A stretch of 64,000 bases of DNA from Bacillota bacterium (GTDB lineage Bacteria > Bacillota > Clostridia > Acetivibrionales > JAEZXR01), in NCBI GenBank assembly GCA_023419605.1, contig JAEZXR010000086.1, positions 62,001 through 126,000 on the forward strand. Reading direction: 5' to 3'. Positions 34,688-43,862 of the stretch are shown one piece after another. The notes beneath the pieces are model-generated. The model saw only the letters and a program-made list of their open reading frames with translations. It did no database searches and had not been told where the DNA came from. A program made the position numbers and the translations under genes. Numbering within the stretch: position 1 is the first letter of the stretch; the number at the start of each line of letters is the position of its first letter.

Positions 34688-35335
34688 ATGAAAGCAATAC
34701 TTTTTGATATGGATGGTCTTATGGTGGACACCGAGCGGCTGTATATAGAAACGGAAAGCGAACTTGCCCGCAGTTACGGAAAAGAGCTGCAGGAGGAAAC
34801 CATATTTAAAATGATGGGAAAGAAGCCGGCAGAAGCCATGGGAATTTTGATCCGGGACTTGGAGCTGGAGGTTCCCGCCAACGATTTGCTGCAAATAAGG
34901 GATGACATGTTTGAAGAAAGACTCCGAAAGGATCTGGTCCCAATGACAGGGCTTTTTGAAATACTGGGTGAATATAGGAATACCCTGAAAATGGGGATTG
35001 CTACGGGTTCCTCAAGAAAGTTTGCAGAGATTGTCCTTACGCAGCTGAAAATTGATGAATTCTTCTCCGCTATATGTACATCCAATGAAGTGGCCAATGG
35101 GAAGCCGGACCCGGAGATTTATTTGAAGGTTATGGAAATGCTGGGGGTTCTGCCGGAGGACTGTATCGTCTTGGAAGACTCGCAAAATGGAGCCCTGGCA
35201 GGGAAGCGGGCAGGCTGCTATACCATTGCCGTCCCGTCGGAGTATACCTGCGGATTGGATTTTAGTTTTGCGGACTATGAGGCCGCAGACCTCCACGATG
35301 CCAGAATGCATATCTGGGAAAAGTTCTTTGGTTAA
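34688..35335 (+). CDS. HAD-superfamily hydrolase, beta-phosphoglucomutase-like
   Basis: 215 residues. Motif I FDMDGLMVDTE (nucleophile D7, acid D9), cap domain to about 75, motif II ATGSSRK, motif III lysine in ANGKPDPEIY, motif IV VLEDSQNGALAGKRAG. Subfamily I cap as in beta-phosphoglucomutase and many small-molecule phosphatases. AAGG sits 1 base from the ATG, with GGAAG further upstream. Substrate unknown. Confidence 0.88.
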   Translation: MKAILFDMDGLMVDTERLYIETESELARSYGKELQEETIFKMMGKKPAEAMGILIRDLELEVPANDLLQIRDDMFEERLRKDLVPMTGLFEILGEYRNTLKMGIATGSSRKFAEIVLTQLKIDEFFSAICTSNEVANGKPDPEIYLKVMEMLGVLPEDCIVLEDSQNGALAGKRAGCYTIAVPSEYTCGLDFSFADYEAADLHDARMHIWEKFFG

Positions 35336-35346
35336 GAGGATATAGA

Positions 35347-35391
35347 AAGGATGCTTCTGCCTGAAATTTATTCCGGGCAGGAGCATCCTTC
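35347..35391. terminator. Bidirectional terminator
   Basis: AAGGATGCTTCTGCCTG and CGGGCAGGAGCATCCTT pair with two small mismatches around a 10-base loop, between the convergent HAD and nitroreductase genes. Confidence 0.7.
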
Positions 35392-35396
35392 CTGCA

Positions 35397-36179
35397 CTAT
35401 TGGGCTTGGGTTGAAAGCCAGTGCTCCAATATAACCCTGATGGACCGTTCCATCCCTTCAAAAAAGTCGCTGCCGAATTTTCTAGCGTAGAGCATCTGCC
35501 CGAAGTTTTCAGCGTCATGACGGTTGCCGGGAAGTACGTTTTTTTCCCCTTCCTTAAACATCTCTTTGAAATCCTCCGGGGACAAACGGTGATAGCTTTC
35601 TTCAAAAACGATATATTCCCTGGCGTATCGGGGTTTGATGATCCGTTCATGGTTTTCCGGATAATACCCCAGGCAAAGCATACCGATGGGAAATACCTTG
35701 TCCGGCAGGTTGAGCAAAGCTTTATGGAACTCATAGTTTTCCATGATATCTCCGATATAACAGGAGCCGATCCCCAGGGATTCAGCAGCAATGACTGCGT
35801 TCTGGGCGGCGATGAGAGCATCGCTCACCGCCAGAAACAGGCTGGCATAGCCGGGATTCCTGTATTCCACGCCTTTTTTCTTACAGTATGCATGGAGGTC
35901 GGAGTAATGGAAGTAATCCTCCATCCGCTGCATATCTGCCAGAAAAATAAGGCTGACGGGTGCTTTGGCGATAAAAGGCTGGTTATCGCAGCTTTTACTG
36001 AGTTGTACTCTTTTTTCTTCATCCCGTATGATTAAAATGGAGTAAAGCATCATGTTTCCGGCTGTAGGTGCCCGCATTGCCCCTTCGATAATCAGGTTCA
36101 AATCTTCTTCGCTGACAGGCTTCTCGGAATACTTGCGCAAGGATGTCCGCTTACTTAATAAATCCAATGTTGTGTTCAT
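35397..36179 (-). CDS. Nitroreductase-family flavoprotein
   Basis: 260 residues. SKRTSLRKYSEKPVSEEDLNLI is the FMN-binding N-terminal motif, with APTAGNM, AAQNAVIAAESLGIGSCYIGDI and PIGMLCLGYYPE further on. Uses NAD(P)H to reduce nitro-, quinone- or enone-type substrates in the cytoplasm. An extra C-terminal helix region (about 215-260) exceeds the usual 200-220 residues. Divergent from the galactose two-component operon. Confidence 0.85.
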   Translation of the reverse strand: MNTTLDLLSKRTSLRKYSEKPVSEEDLNLIIEGAMRAPTAGNMMLYSILIIRDEEKRVQLSKSCDNQPFIAKAPVSLIFLADMQRMEDYFHYSDLHAYCKKKGVEYRNPGYASLFLAVSDALIAAQNAVIAAESLGIGSCYIGDIMENYEFHKALLNLPDKVFPIGMLCLGYYPENHERIIKPRYAREYIVFEESYHRLSPEDFKEMFKEGEKNVLPGNRHDAENFGQMLYARKFGSDFFEGMERSIRVILEHWLSTQAQ

Positions 36180-36281
36180 TTTTAACCCTCCCTATATTTT
36201 ATTTTAAAACAGATATTGGCAAAACACTATAGAATATGATATTTTATTTCTGACTACTTTAGACGGCTGTAATAATTTCCT

Positions 36282-36309
36282 TTGACAAGATGTATTACTA
36301 TACTATAAT
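36282..36309 (+). promoter_or_regulatory. SigA-type promoter of the galactose two-component operon
   Basis: TTGACA, 16-base spacer, TATAAT, about 77 bases before the response regulator start. The best consensus promoter in this part of the window. Confidence 0.75.
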
Positions 36310-36385
36310 TATGAAATAAACTGGTTTACATAAATTGAACGGCAGAATAGTCAATAATATCTTTATATAGTAGGAGGTTGAGAGC

Positions 36386-38068
36386 ATGTACAAGCTGATT
36401 GTTGTGGATGATGAAGAGGAAGTACGTAAAGGGGTCATCCGAAAGATTGATTGGACAAGCTATGGTTTTGAGGTTGCCGGTGAAGCCGAGAACGGCAAGG
36501 AAGCTTTGGAGATTGCTGAAAAAGTTGTTCCTGATGTGGTTATCACGGATATCAAGATGCCTTTCATGGACGGAATGGAGCTGTCGGAGATCCTTAGAGA
36601 TAAATTTCCTACTACCAAGGTGGTAATATTGACTGGGTTTGATGAATTCGAGTATGCCCGGAGGGCGATAAAACTGAATGTGGTTGAGTATGTCCTAAAG
36701 CCCATATCGGCCCAGGAACTCGTCGAAGTCCTGATAAAAGTCAAATCCAGAATTGACGAGGAGATTGCACAGAAGGAAGACGTACAGGCACTGCGCGAGC
36801 ACTATCGCCGAAGCCTGCCGATTCTGAGGGATAAATTCCTCACTTCGCTGGTTACAAGCCGGTTGAGCCGAAAGGAGATTTTGGAGAAGGCCAGGCAGTA
36901 TGGTGTTGACCTGGAAGGCAAAAGGTATGCTGCCGCGGTTCTGAGTGTAGATTACAATACGGTTTCCCAATGTAATGAAGAGGTGAAGACGACGGCCTTT
37001 TGTCTGCCCGATGACCTGGAGCTTCTGCGATTTGCGGTTTTTAATATATCGGAAGAGGTTGTTAATAAATATAATTTGGGCATTACGTTTTTTCACAATG
37101 AGCATGTTGTAATCCTAACCGCCAGCACTCAGGCCAGTGACGAAGATGTGATGGGAGAAACCGTTTCGGCGCTGGAGGAAATCCGGCAGTCCATTGAAAA
37201 GTATCTCAAATTTACAGTTACCATCGGGCTGGGGTCGGTTTGCCATCAGATCGAAAATATTCACACGTCTTTCTCGGAGGCGGTCAGTGCCCTGGATTAC
37301 AGGGTGCTCATCGGCAGCAATCGGGTGATCATCCTTGAGGATGTGGAACCGAAAAGTGTTGACCGGGTGGTGTTTGATGAAATAAAACAGCACTCACTGG
37401 TGAGCAGCATAAAAGTCGGGGGGACCGATGAAATTGAAGAAGTGATAGAAGGGCTGTTTAAAGAGCTTATTGAAGCCAAAGCGTCCTATAAGGATTACCA
37501 GGTTTACCTGCTGGAACTCCTTACGGCAGTGCTGAAGGTTGCAAAGGATTTAAATGTAAATATGGACAATGTATTCGGACCTAACTACAACCTGTTCATG
37601 GAAATGTACCGGTTTGGGGATATCAGTGAAGTTCGGGACTGGTTTATCGGAGTATGCACGAAAATATCGGGTTATATCAGCCGGGAACGACAGGATACCT
37701 CAAAGCAGCTGGTGGACAGGGCTCGGGAGTATTTGCAAAGCCATTACAGCGATAGTGACATTACCATCGACAGAGTTTGCAAATTCCTTCATATCAGTCC
37801 CACATATTTTAGTACCCTATTCAAAAGAGAAACAAAAGTAACCTTTTTGAATTACCTTACGGGTATTCGTATGGAGGCTGCAAAGGATTTGTTGAGGAAT
37901 ACCAACATGAAAACCTTTGAAATCGCTGAAAAGGTCGGATATTCCGAGCCGAATTATTTTAGTTACAGCTTCAAAAAGAATTTCGGGATTTCTCCGTCGG
38001 AATACAGGAACAGTACAGGTGGCGCTGAACACAGGGATGGACCTGCTTCTGCCACAGGAGTCCGGTGA
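36386..38068 (+). CDS. YesN-type response regulator with AraC DNA-binding domain
   Basis: 560 residues. Receiver domain 1-120 with acidic pocket D8/D9, phosphoacceptor D55 (ITDIKMPFMDG) and K-P pair (VLKPISAQEL); a long middle region about 130-430; AraC-type double helix-turn-helix at about 440-545 (ITIDRVCKFLHISPTYFSTLFKRET, EIAEKVGYSEPNYFSYSFKKNFGISPSEYR). GTAGGAGG precedes the ATG. Partner of the kinase encoded 60 bases downstream; likely activates the mgl operon that follows. Confidence 0.92.
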   Translation: MYKLIVVDDEEEVRKGVIRKIDWTSYGFEVAGEAENGKEALEIAEKVVPDVVITDIKMPFMDGMELSEILRDKFPTTKVVILTGFDEFEYARRAIKLNVVEYVLKPISAQELVEVLIKVKSRIDEEIAQKEDVQALREHYRRSLPILRDKFLTSLVTSRLSRKEILEKARQYGVDLEGKRYAAAVLSVDYNTVSQCNEEVKTTAFCLPDDLELLRFAVFNISEEVVNKYNLGITFFHNEHVVILTASTQASDEDVMGETVSALEEIRQSIEKYLKFTVTIGLGSVCHQIENIHTSFSEAVSALDYRVLIGSNRVIILEDVEPKSVDRVVFDEIKQHSLVSSIKVGGTDEIEEVIEGLFKELIEAKASYKDYQVYLLELLTAVLKVAKDLNVNMDNVFGPNYNLFMEMYRFGDISEVRDWFIGVCTKISGYISRERQDTSKQLVDRAREYLQSHYSDSDITIDRVCKFLHISPTYFSTLFKRETKVTFLNYLTGIRMEAAKDLLRNTNMKTFEIAEKVGYSEPNYFSYSFKKNFGISPSEYRNSTGGAEHRDGPASATGVR

Positions 38069-38128
38069 AGATTCACTCCCGCATTCCGGAAAACTCTCCT
38101 GAAGATGGAGTTAGAAAAGGAAAGTGTC

Positions 38129-39934
38129 ATGAAAGCTATATTCCATAAGCTTATAAATAAAACGTTCAAAAACATGATGAAGGCCTGGAAGGTGAAGAGC
38201 ATACAGGCAGTCATCACTGTTTCCTTTACCTTGATTACCGTCTGCACTTTGCTCATCGTAGGCCTTACACTCTATAACAAGTTTTCGCGGACAGCGGAGC
38301 AAAACGCTTCCTTAAGTACTCGCCAAATCATTGATCAGGTGAATTATAACCTGGATACCTACCTTAGAAATATGATGGATGTATCCAACCTGCTGTACTA
38401 TAATGTGATCAAAACCCAGAATATTCCTAACAGCAAGCTGGCTGAGCAAATGAACGTTATTGTGAATACCCGGAAAGACATTATATCTTTGGCTGTCTTT
38501 TCAGAAAAGGGTGAGATGATTACAGGCGTTCCCTTGTCGAGGCTAAAGGGTAATGCCAATGTTACGGGCCAGGAGTGGTTTCGCCGAGCGGTAAACCAGC
38601 CTGAGAACCTTTATTTCTCGCCGCCTCACGTTCAAAGCCTCTTCGCAGGGCAGCATAAATGGGTGGTATCCTTGAGCAGAGCTGTAACACTGAACAAGGA
38701 TGGAGAAAATATTTATGGAGTCATGCTGGTGGATATGAACTTCAGCGCCATTGAGCAGCTGGCACAGAAGGTGAACCTGGGCAGTAAGGGATATATCTAT
38801 ATCACCGATCCCAATGGAGATATTGTGTATCATAACCAGCAGCAGCTGATTTATGCAGGTGTAAAAAATGAGAATAATTATAAGGTTGCGAAGATGGACG
38901 ACGGAAATTATATCGAAACCTTTGATGGCGTGAGACAACTGATCACGGTAAAAACCGTAGGGTATACCGGGTGGAAAATCATCGGCATTTCCTATATGGA
39001 TGAAATGGTCGCTACAACACGGGAAATACGCAGTTTTGTGGGATGGATTCTGGTTGTGGGCATCCTTTTTGTTATTTTCATTTCTGCCTTTATTTCGTAC
39101 AAAATCTCGCAGCCTGTAAAAAGGCTGGAGGAATCCATGAAAATGGTGGAAGAAGGGCATTTTGACATCAATATCGAGGTCAAGGGCGAGGATGAGGTGG
39201 TGCAGCTCTCCAGAGCCTTTAATCTGATGGTAGCCAGAATCAAGCAACTGATGGGACAGGTTGTAACGGAGCAGGAGGCAAAGCGGAAAAGTGAATTGGA
39301 AGCACTCCAGGCTCAGATCAATCCTCACTTTTTATATAATACGCTGGACTCAATCGTATGGATGGCGGAAAATGAAAAGACCCAAGATGTTATCACCATG
39401 GTCACCGCATTGGCAAGGCTGTTCCGGATCAGTATCAGCCGGGGGAAGAATGTAATTACGGTGCGGGAGGAATTGGAACATGCCAGAAACTACCTGATTA
39501 TTCAGAAGCGGAGATACAAGGACAAGTTCCAGTTTACCATTGAAGCCGCGGAGGAAACCCTCCGGTATAAAACCCTGAAGCTGATTTTGCAGCCTCTGAT
39601 TGAAAATGCCATTTATCATGGTATTGAGTATATGGTGGATGAAGGGGAAATACGGATTAGGGTATCCATCGTGGATGGAAAACTGCTGTATGAGGTGAGG
39701 GACAACGGATTGGGTATGAAGCCGGAGGTCCTGGAAAATATATTGAGTAAGGAATGGAAAAAAGGCAAGGGGTCCGGTGTGGGGATGAAAAATGTTCATG
39801 AAAGGATCCAGCTTTATTATGGAAAGCAATATGGATTGGAGATACAAAGTGAATTGGAGGAGGGAACCACGGTGAAAGCCTGGCTTCCCCTCGTGGAGGA
39901 GGATGAAAATGAAAACAATTCTGCGGCGATGTAG
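38129..39934 (+). CDS. YesM-type membrane sensor histidine kinase
   Basis: 601 residues from ATG 38129 (AAAGGAAAG upstream; ATG 38105 is the longer alternative). TM1 about 22-45, extracellular dCache-like sensor (EQWF-type QEWFRRAV, GYIYITDPNGDIVYH) to about 295, TM2 about 300-320, HAMP, His_kinase domain with phosphoacceptor His in QINPHFLYNTLDSIVWM, and HATPase (LQPLIENAIYHGIEY, DNGLGM, GVGMKNVHERI). Its 3' end overlaps the next gene, a sugar-binding lipoprotein, suggesting the lipoprotein presents ligand to this kinase. Confidence 0.92.
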   Translation: MKAIFHKLINKTFKNMMKAWKVKSIQAVITVSFTLITVCTLLIVGLTLYNKFSRTAEQNASLSTRQIIDQVNYNLDTYLRNMMDVSNLLYYNVIKTQNIPNSKLAEQMNVIVNTRKDIISLAVFSEKGEMITGVPLSRLKGNANVTGQEWFRRAVNQPENLYFSPPHVQSLFAGQHKWVVSLSRAVTLNKDGENIYGVMLVDMNFSAIEQLAQKVNLGSKGYIYITDPNGDIVYHNQQQLIYAGVKNENNYKVAKMDDGNYIETFDGVRQLITVKTVGYTGWKIIGISYMDEMVATTREIRSFVGWILVVGILFVIFISAFISYKISQPVKRLEESMKMVEEGHFDINIEVKGEDEVVQLSRAFNLMVARIKQLMGQVVTEQEAKRKSELEALQAQINPHFLYNTLDSIVWMAENEKTQDVITMVTALARLFRISISRGKNVITVREELEHARNYLIIQKRRYKDKFQFTIEAAEETLRYKTLKLILQPLIENAIYHGIEYMVDEGEIRIRVSIVDGKLLYEVRDNGLGMKPEVLENILSKEWKKGKGSGVGMKNVHERIQLYYGKQYGLEIQSELEEGTTVKAWLPLVEEDENENNSAAM

Positions 39935-40886
39935 TATTTTTATACTGGTTTTTTCTCTCTTCCTCTTCAATGGATGCACAAGGAACGTGGATTTGAACCG
40001 GGTGGAAAAAAAGAAGACCATTACGCTCATTGCAAAGATGAAAAGCGGAGATTACTGGAATACCATTAAGATGGGGGCTGATGCGGCGGCCAGGGAGTTC
40101 GGTGTGAATGTGGAGTTTGCTGCTCCCCAGGACGAACAGGATATTGAAGAACAGAAGCGGTTGATGAACCTGGCTATCGAACAAAAAGTCGGTGCCATCG
40201 TTTTGGCTGCCGGAGACTTTACAGCCCTTGTTGAAGTGACGGAGAGGGCCTATGATCAGCATTTGCCGGTCATCATGATCGATTCGGAGGTGAATACGCA
40301 GAAGTATCACAGTTACATCTCTACGGATAATGTGGAAGCTGGAAAAAAGGCCGGGGAGAAGCTGGTGGAGATTGCCGGGGGGAACTGCCGGGTAGCCATC
40401 ATGAACTTCGTACAGGGCAGCAGAAACGCTCAGGAGAGGGAAGCCGGGGTGCTGCAGGTGCTTTCTCTCCACCCGCAGATCCAGGTAGTGGCAAAGGAGT
40501 ATTGCCATTCGGATACCCGGCTGGCAGTGAACCTGACACGAAAAATCATTGAAGAAAAAGGTCCTGTGGATGTTATCGTTGCCCTGAACTCCTTTGCTGC
40601 AGTGGGGGTATCCCAGGTGGTGGATGAAATGAATTTGGAAAACAAGGTGAAAGTGGTGGCTTTCGACAGTATTGCCGAGGAAATCGATTTTTTAGACAAG
40701 GATGTCATACAGGCCACCATCGTGCAAAATCCCTTTAATATTGGCTATCTGGGTATAAAGCACGCAGTGGAAGCCATGCAGGGGAAAAAGATCCCCAAAC
40801 GTGTAGATACCGGGATTAAAATTATCGATAAGAATAACATGTATCTTCCGGAAAATCAAAAACTTCTTTTTCCCTTTATTAAATAA
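39909..40886 (+). CDS. Periplasmic-binding-protein-like lipoprotein, sugar sensor
   Basis: 325 residues. Lipoprotein signal with lipobox LFNGC at about residue 22; mature domain of the ribose/galactose-binding fold (KTITLIAKMKSGDYWNTIKMGADAAAREFG, VGAIVLAAGDFTALVE, YHSYISTDNVEAG, VIVALNSFAAVGVSQ, VVAFDSIAEE). ATG 39909 has GGAGG 8 bases upstream, inside the kinase gene, so expression is translationally coupled. No transporter genes share this operon, and a terminator follows. Role inferred: ligand receptor feeding the YesM/YesN pair. Confidence 0.85.
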   Translation: MKTILRRCSIFILVFSLFLFNGCTRNVDLNRVEKKKTITLIAKMKSGDYWNTIKMGADAAAREFGVNVEFAAPQDEQDIEEQKRLMNLAIEQKVGAIVLAAGDFTALVEVTERAYDQHLPVIMIDSEVNTQKYHSYISTDNVEAGKKAGEKLVEIAGGNCRVAIMNFVQGSRNAQEREAGVLQVLSLHPQIQVVAKEYCHSDTRLAVNLTRKIIEEKGPVDVIVALNSFAAVGVSQVVDEMNLENKVKVVAFDSIAEEIDFLDKDVIQATIVQNPFNIGYLGIKHAVEAMQGKKIPKRVDTGIKIIDKNNMYLPENQKLLFPFIK

Positions 40887-40902
40887 AAACGGAAGTTATG
40901 CA

Positions 40903-40958
40903 GAAAAAGAATGCCGCCGCCGTCTAAAATGGATTCCAGACGGCAGCGGCGTTCTTTA
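40903..40958 (+). terminator. Terminator after the sensor operon
   Basis: AAAGAATGCCGCCGCCGTCT and AGACGGCAGCGGCGTTCTTT form a long stem with two mismatches and a 12-base loop, followed by ATTG. Confidence 0.85.
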
Positions 40959-41143
40959 TTGCAATGGATTGTTACATTTTTAACAAAATTATCGATTGCA
41001 TAGTGGCTTCTTTTGTGCACATACTATAAAACACAGTAGAATTTCGATACAAGACCATAGGATTTTGTATTAAATTCCTCTAAACCGGGTGTTATTATGT
41101 ATATACAGTCCAGAAAACAAAGAATCTGAGGAGGATTTAGAAA

Positions 41144-42220
41144 ATGTTGAAAGGTAAAATGAGAAAAGTTCTTTCACTCGTTGCTGTAGCTGCTATTGCA
41201 TCCAGTGTACTGGCAGGTTGCACCGGCACTACACCTAAGCAGGAAGGTACTACTCCTGGCGGAGCAGGGAAGAAAGAAATCAAAGTCGGTGTTGCTCTTT
41301 ACAAATTTGATGACACCTTCATTTCCACAGTACGTCAGGCTATTGAAAAGACTGCACAGGCAAAAGGCCAGTCTACAGGTGAGAAGATCACAATCAATGC
41401 TGTTGACGGACAAGGCCAGCAGGCAAACCAGAACGACCAGATCGACACTTTCATCACACAAAAATATGACGTAATCGCAGTAAACATGGTTGACCGTACA
41501 GCGGCTTCCGTTATCATAGACAAAGCAAAGAAGGCAAATATCCCGGTAGTATTCTTTAACCGTGAACCTGTGAAGGAAGACATGGCAAAGTGGGACAAGA
41601 TGTTCTACGTTGGAGCGAAGGCAGAAGAATCCGGTACTATGCAAGGACAAATCGTGGCTGACTTCTGGAAAAAGAACCCTGGAGCAGACAAAAACAAGGA
41701 TGGCAAGCTTCAATATGTAATGCTGGAGGGAGAACCCGGACATCAGGACGCTATACTCCGTACACAGTACTCCATCAAAGCATTGGAAGCAGCAGGTATT
41801 AAGGTAGAGAAACTGGCAAGTGATACAGCAAACTGGCAGCGTGCACAGGGACAGGAAAAGATGGCGGCTTGGCTGTCAGCTTACGGCGACAAAATAGAAG
41901 CTGTTTTCGCAAACAATGATGACATGGGTCTGGGCGCTATCGAAGCATTGAAGGCAGCTGGATATTTCAAAGGCGACAAGACAATGCCTGTAGTTAGTGT
42001 AGACGCTACTGCACCGGCTCTTGACTCCTTGAATGCAGGACAACTGATGGGTACAGTATTGAACGACGCTGCAAACCAGGGTAAAGCAATCTTCGATATC
42101 TCCTATGCACTGGCAAAAGGTGAAGATGCAACGAAGAGCGTTGAAGGAATTACAGATGCAAAATACAAATGGGTTCCTTATCAGCCGGTTACAAAGGAAA
42201 ACGTAAGCAAGTTTAAATAA
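41144..42220 (+). CDS. mglB: Galactose/methyl-galactoside-binding lipoprotein
   Basis: 358 residues. Lipobox VLAGC near 25. Mature protein: IKVGVALYKFDDTFISTVRQAIE, FNREPVK, the calcium-binding loop DKNKDGKLQ typical of MglB, and EGEPGHQDAILRTQYSIKAL, AVFANNDDMGLGAIEAL, VSVDATAPALDSL. GAGGAGG upstream. Codon use is strongly biased, as in highly expressed genes. Binds galactose or glucose outside the cell for MglAC. An attenuator hairpin follows. Confidence 0.93.
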   Translation: MLKGKMRKVLSLVAVAAIASSVLAGCTGTTPKQEGTTPGGAGKKEIKVGVALYKFDDTFISTVRQAIEKTAQAKGQSTGEKITINAVDGQGQQANQNDQIDTFITQKYDVIAVNMVDRTAASVIIDKAKKANIPVVFFNREPVKEDMAKWDKMFYVGAKAEESGTMQGQIVADFWKKNPGADKNKDGKLQYVMLEGEPGHQDAILRTQYSIKALEAAGIKVEKLASDTANWQRAQGQEKMAAWLSAYGDKIEAVFANNDDMGLGAIEALKAAGYFKGDKTMPVVSVDATAPALDSLNAGQLMGTVLNDAANQGKAIFDISYALAKGEDATKSVEGITDAKYKWVPYQPVTKENVSKFK

Positions 42221-42255
42221 GCAGGTCGTGTAAGGAAGTTTAAATAAGTAGTTGA

Positions 42256-42289
42256 GGTAAAGGGAGTGTTAGAGCACTCCCTTTACTTA
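42256..42289 (+). terminator. Attenuator between mglB and mglA
   Basis: GTAAAGGGAGTG pairs exactly with CACTCCCTTTAC across TTAGAG. Probably lets a fraction of transcripts continue into mglA. Just before it, GTTTAAATAAG occurs twice, around the mglB stop and 29 bases later, a short duplication. Confidence 0.7.
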
Positions 42290-42323
42290 AGACGTAGTGT
42301 AAAGTTTTGAAAGGGGTGTACTT

Positions 42324-43835
42324 ATGGCACAGGAATACATTTTGGAGATGAAGAATATTTCTAAAAGCTTTCCCGGTGTAAAGGCCCTGGATGATGTCAC
42401 AGTAAAAGTCCGACCCGGTACGGTCCATGCGTTAATGGGTGAAAATGGCGCAGGCAAGTCCACATTAATGAAGTGCCTGTTTGGTATCTATGTTCCTGAC
42501 GAGGGTGAAATTATCCTGGAAGGCAATCAAATGCAGTTTAAAAATACCAAAGACGCCCTGGAAAACGGAATTTCAATGATACACCAGGAACTGCATCCGG
42601 TTCCACACCGCAGTGTGATGGAAAACATATGGTTGGGAAGATTCCCGATGAAAAGTATAATGGGTATAAAAGTCGTTGATCATAAAAAAATGTACAATGA
42701 CACAAAAGCCCTTATGGATGAACTGCAGATGGAGATTGCGCCGGATACGCTGGTATCCAGACTATCGGTATCTCAGGTTCAGGCTATTGAAATTGCAAAG
42801 GCGGTTTCCTACCGCTCCAAGGTTATTGTTATGGATGAACCCACATCGTCCCTGACAGGGAATGAAGTGGCCCATCTATTCAAAATTATTAACAAATTAA
42901 GAAAACAAGGCGTAGCTATTATATATATTTCCCACAAGATGGAAGAAATTCTCGAGATTTCGGATGAAGTTACCATCATGAGAGATGGTAAGTATATTGG
43001 TACATGGGATGCTGCCGGTTTGACCACGGATACGATTATATCCAAAATGGTAGGCCGTGACCTGACCAACCGTTTCCCACCCCGTGAAAATGTGCCGGGG
43101 GATGTGATCCTTCGGGTAGAGGAGTTTACTTCCATTAATCCCAAGTCCTTTAAGGATGTGACCTTTGAGCTCAAACGGGGAGAAATTCTCGGCATCGGCG
43201 GACTGGTGGGAGCACAGCGTACCGAACTGGTAGAAGCGATTTTCGGCTTGAGGCACACAGCAAAGGGAAAAATCTTTATATCGGGTAAGGAAGTAAAAAT
43301 CAAGAATTCCATTGATGCAAAGAAGCATGGTATTGCGCTGGTTACGGAGGAACGCCGTACAACAGGTATTTTCCCTGTGCTTTCCATTACAGAGAATACG
43401 CTGGTGGCCAGTCTGGATAAGTATGTTGACTATAATTTCGTCCTCAATAGTAAAAGAGGAGCCGCGGACGTAGACAAGAGCATCAAAATGTTCAGAACCA
43501 AGACGCCTTCGGCCAAGGTACAAATACAGAATCTTTCCGGGGGTAATCAGCAGAAGGTTATACTATCGCGCTGGCTGCTGACAAATCCGGATATACTGAT
43601 TCTGGATGAACCTACCCGGGGAATCGACGTAGGTGCCAAATATGAAATCTATTCCATTATTGCGGACCTGGCAAAGCAGGGAAAGAGTATCATCATGATC
43701 TCTTCGGAAATGCCCGAACTTTTGGGAATGTCCGACCGGATTATGGTTATGTGTGCAGGAAGACTTAGCGGCATCGTAGATGGCAAGGATGCAAATCAGG
43801 AAATCATCATGAAGTATGCGGCACAGTTCGCATAG
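42324..43835 (+). CDS. mglA: Galactose ABC transporter ATPase
   Basis: 503 residues, two ATPase domains: GENGAGKSTLMKCL (about 37), MIHQELHPVPHRSVMENIWLGRFP, LSVSQVQAIEIAKAVS, VIVMDEPTSSLT; second half GLVGAQRTELVEAIFG, LVTEERRTTGIFP, LSGGNQQKVILSRWL, LILDEPTRGIDVGAKYEIY. MglA/RbsA type. GAAAGGGGTG precedes the ATG. Energises MglC with galactose delivered by MglB. Confidence 0.93.
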   Translation: MAQEYILEMKNISKSFPGVKALDDVTVKVRPGTVHALMGENGAGKSTLMKCLFGIYVPDEGEIILEGNQMQFKNTKDALENGISMIHQELHPVPHRSVMENIWLGRFPMKSIMGIKVVDHKKMYNDTKALMDELQMEIAPDTLVSRLSVSQVQAIEIAKAVSYRSKVIVMDEPTSSLTGNEVAHLFKIINKLRKQGVAIIYISHKMEEILEISDEVTIMRDGKYIGTWDAAGLTTDTIISKMVGRDLTNRFPPRENVPGDVILRVEEFTSINPKSFKDVTFELKRGEILGIGGLVGAQRTELVEAIFGLRHTAKGKIFISGKEVKIKNSIDAKKHGIALVTEERRTTGIFPVLSITENTLVASLDKYVDYNFVLNSKRGAADVDKSIKMFRTKTPSAKVQIQNLSGGNQQKVILSRWLLTNPDILILDEPTRGIDVGAKYEIYSIIADLAKQGKSIIMISSEMPELLGMSDRIMVMCAGRLSGIVDGKDANQEIIMKYAAQFA

Positions 43836-43862
43836 TTCTTTTAATAGAAAGGGGTTTTAGAA

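Noticed and set aside
42210..42250. Duplicated AAGTTTAAATAAG around the mglB stop
   Set aside because: A short tandem slippage event without visible consequence; mentioned with the attenuator only.
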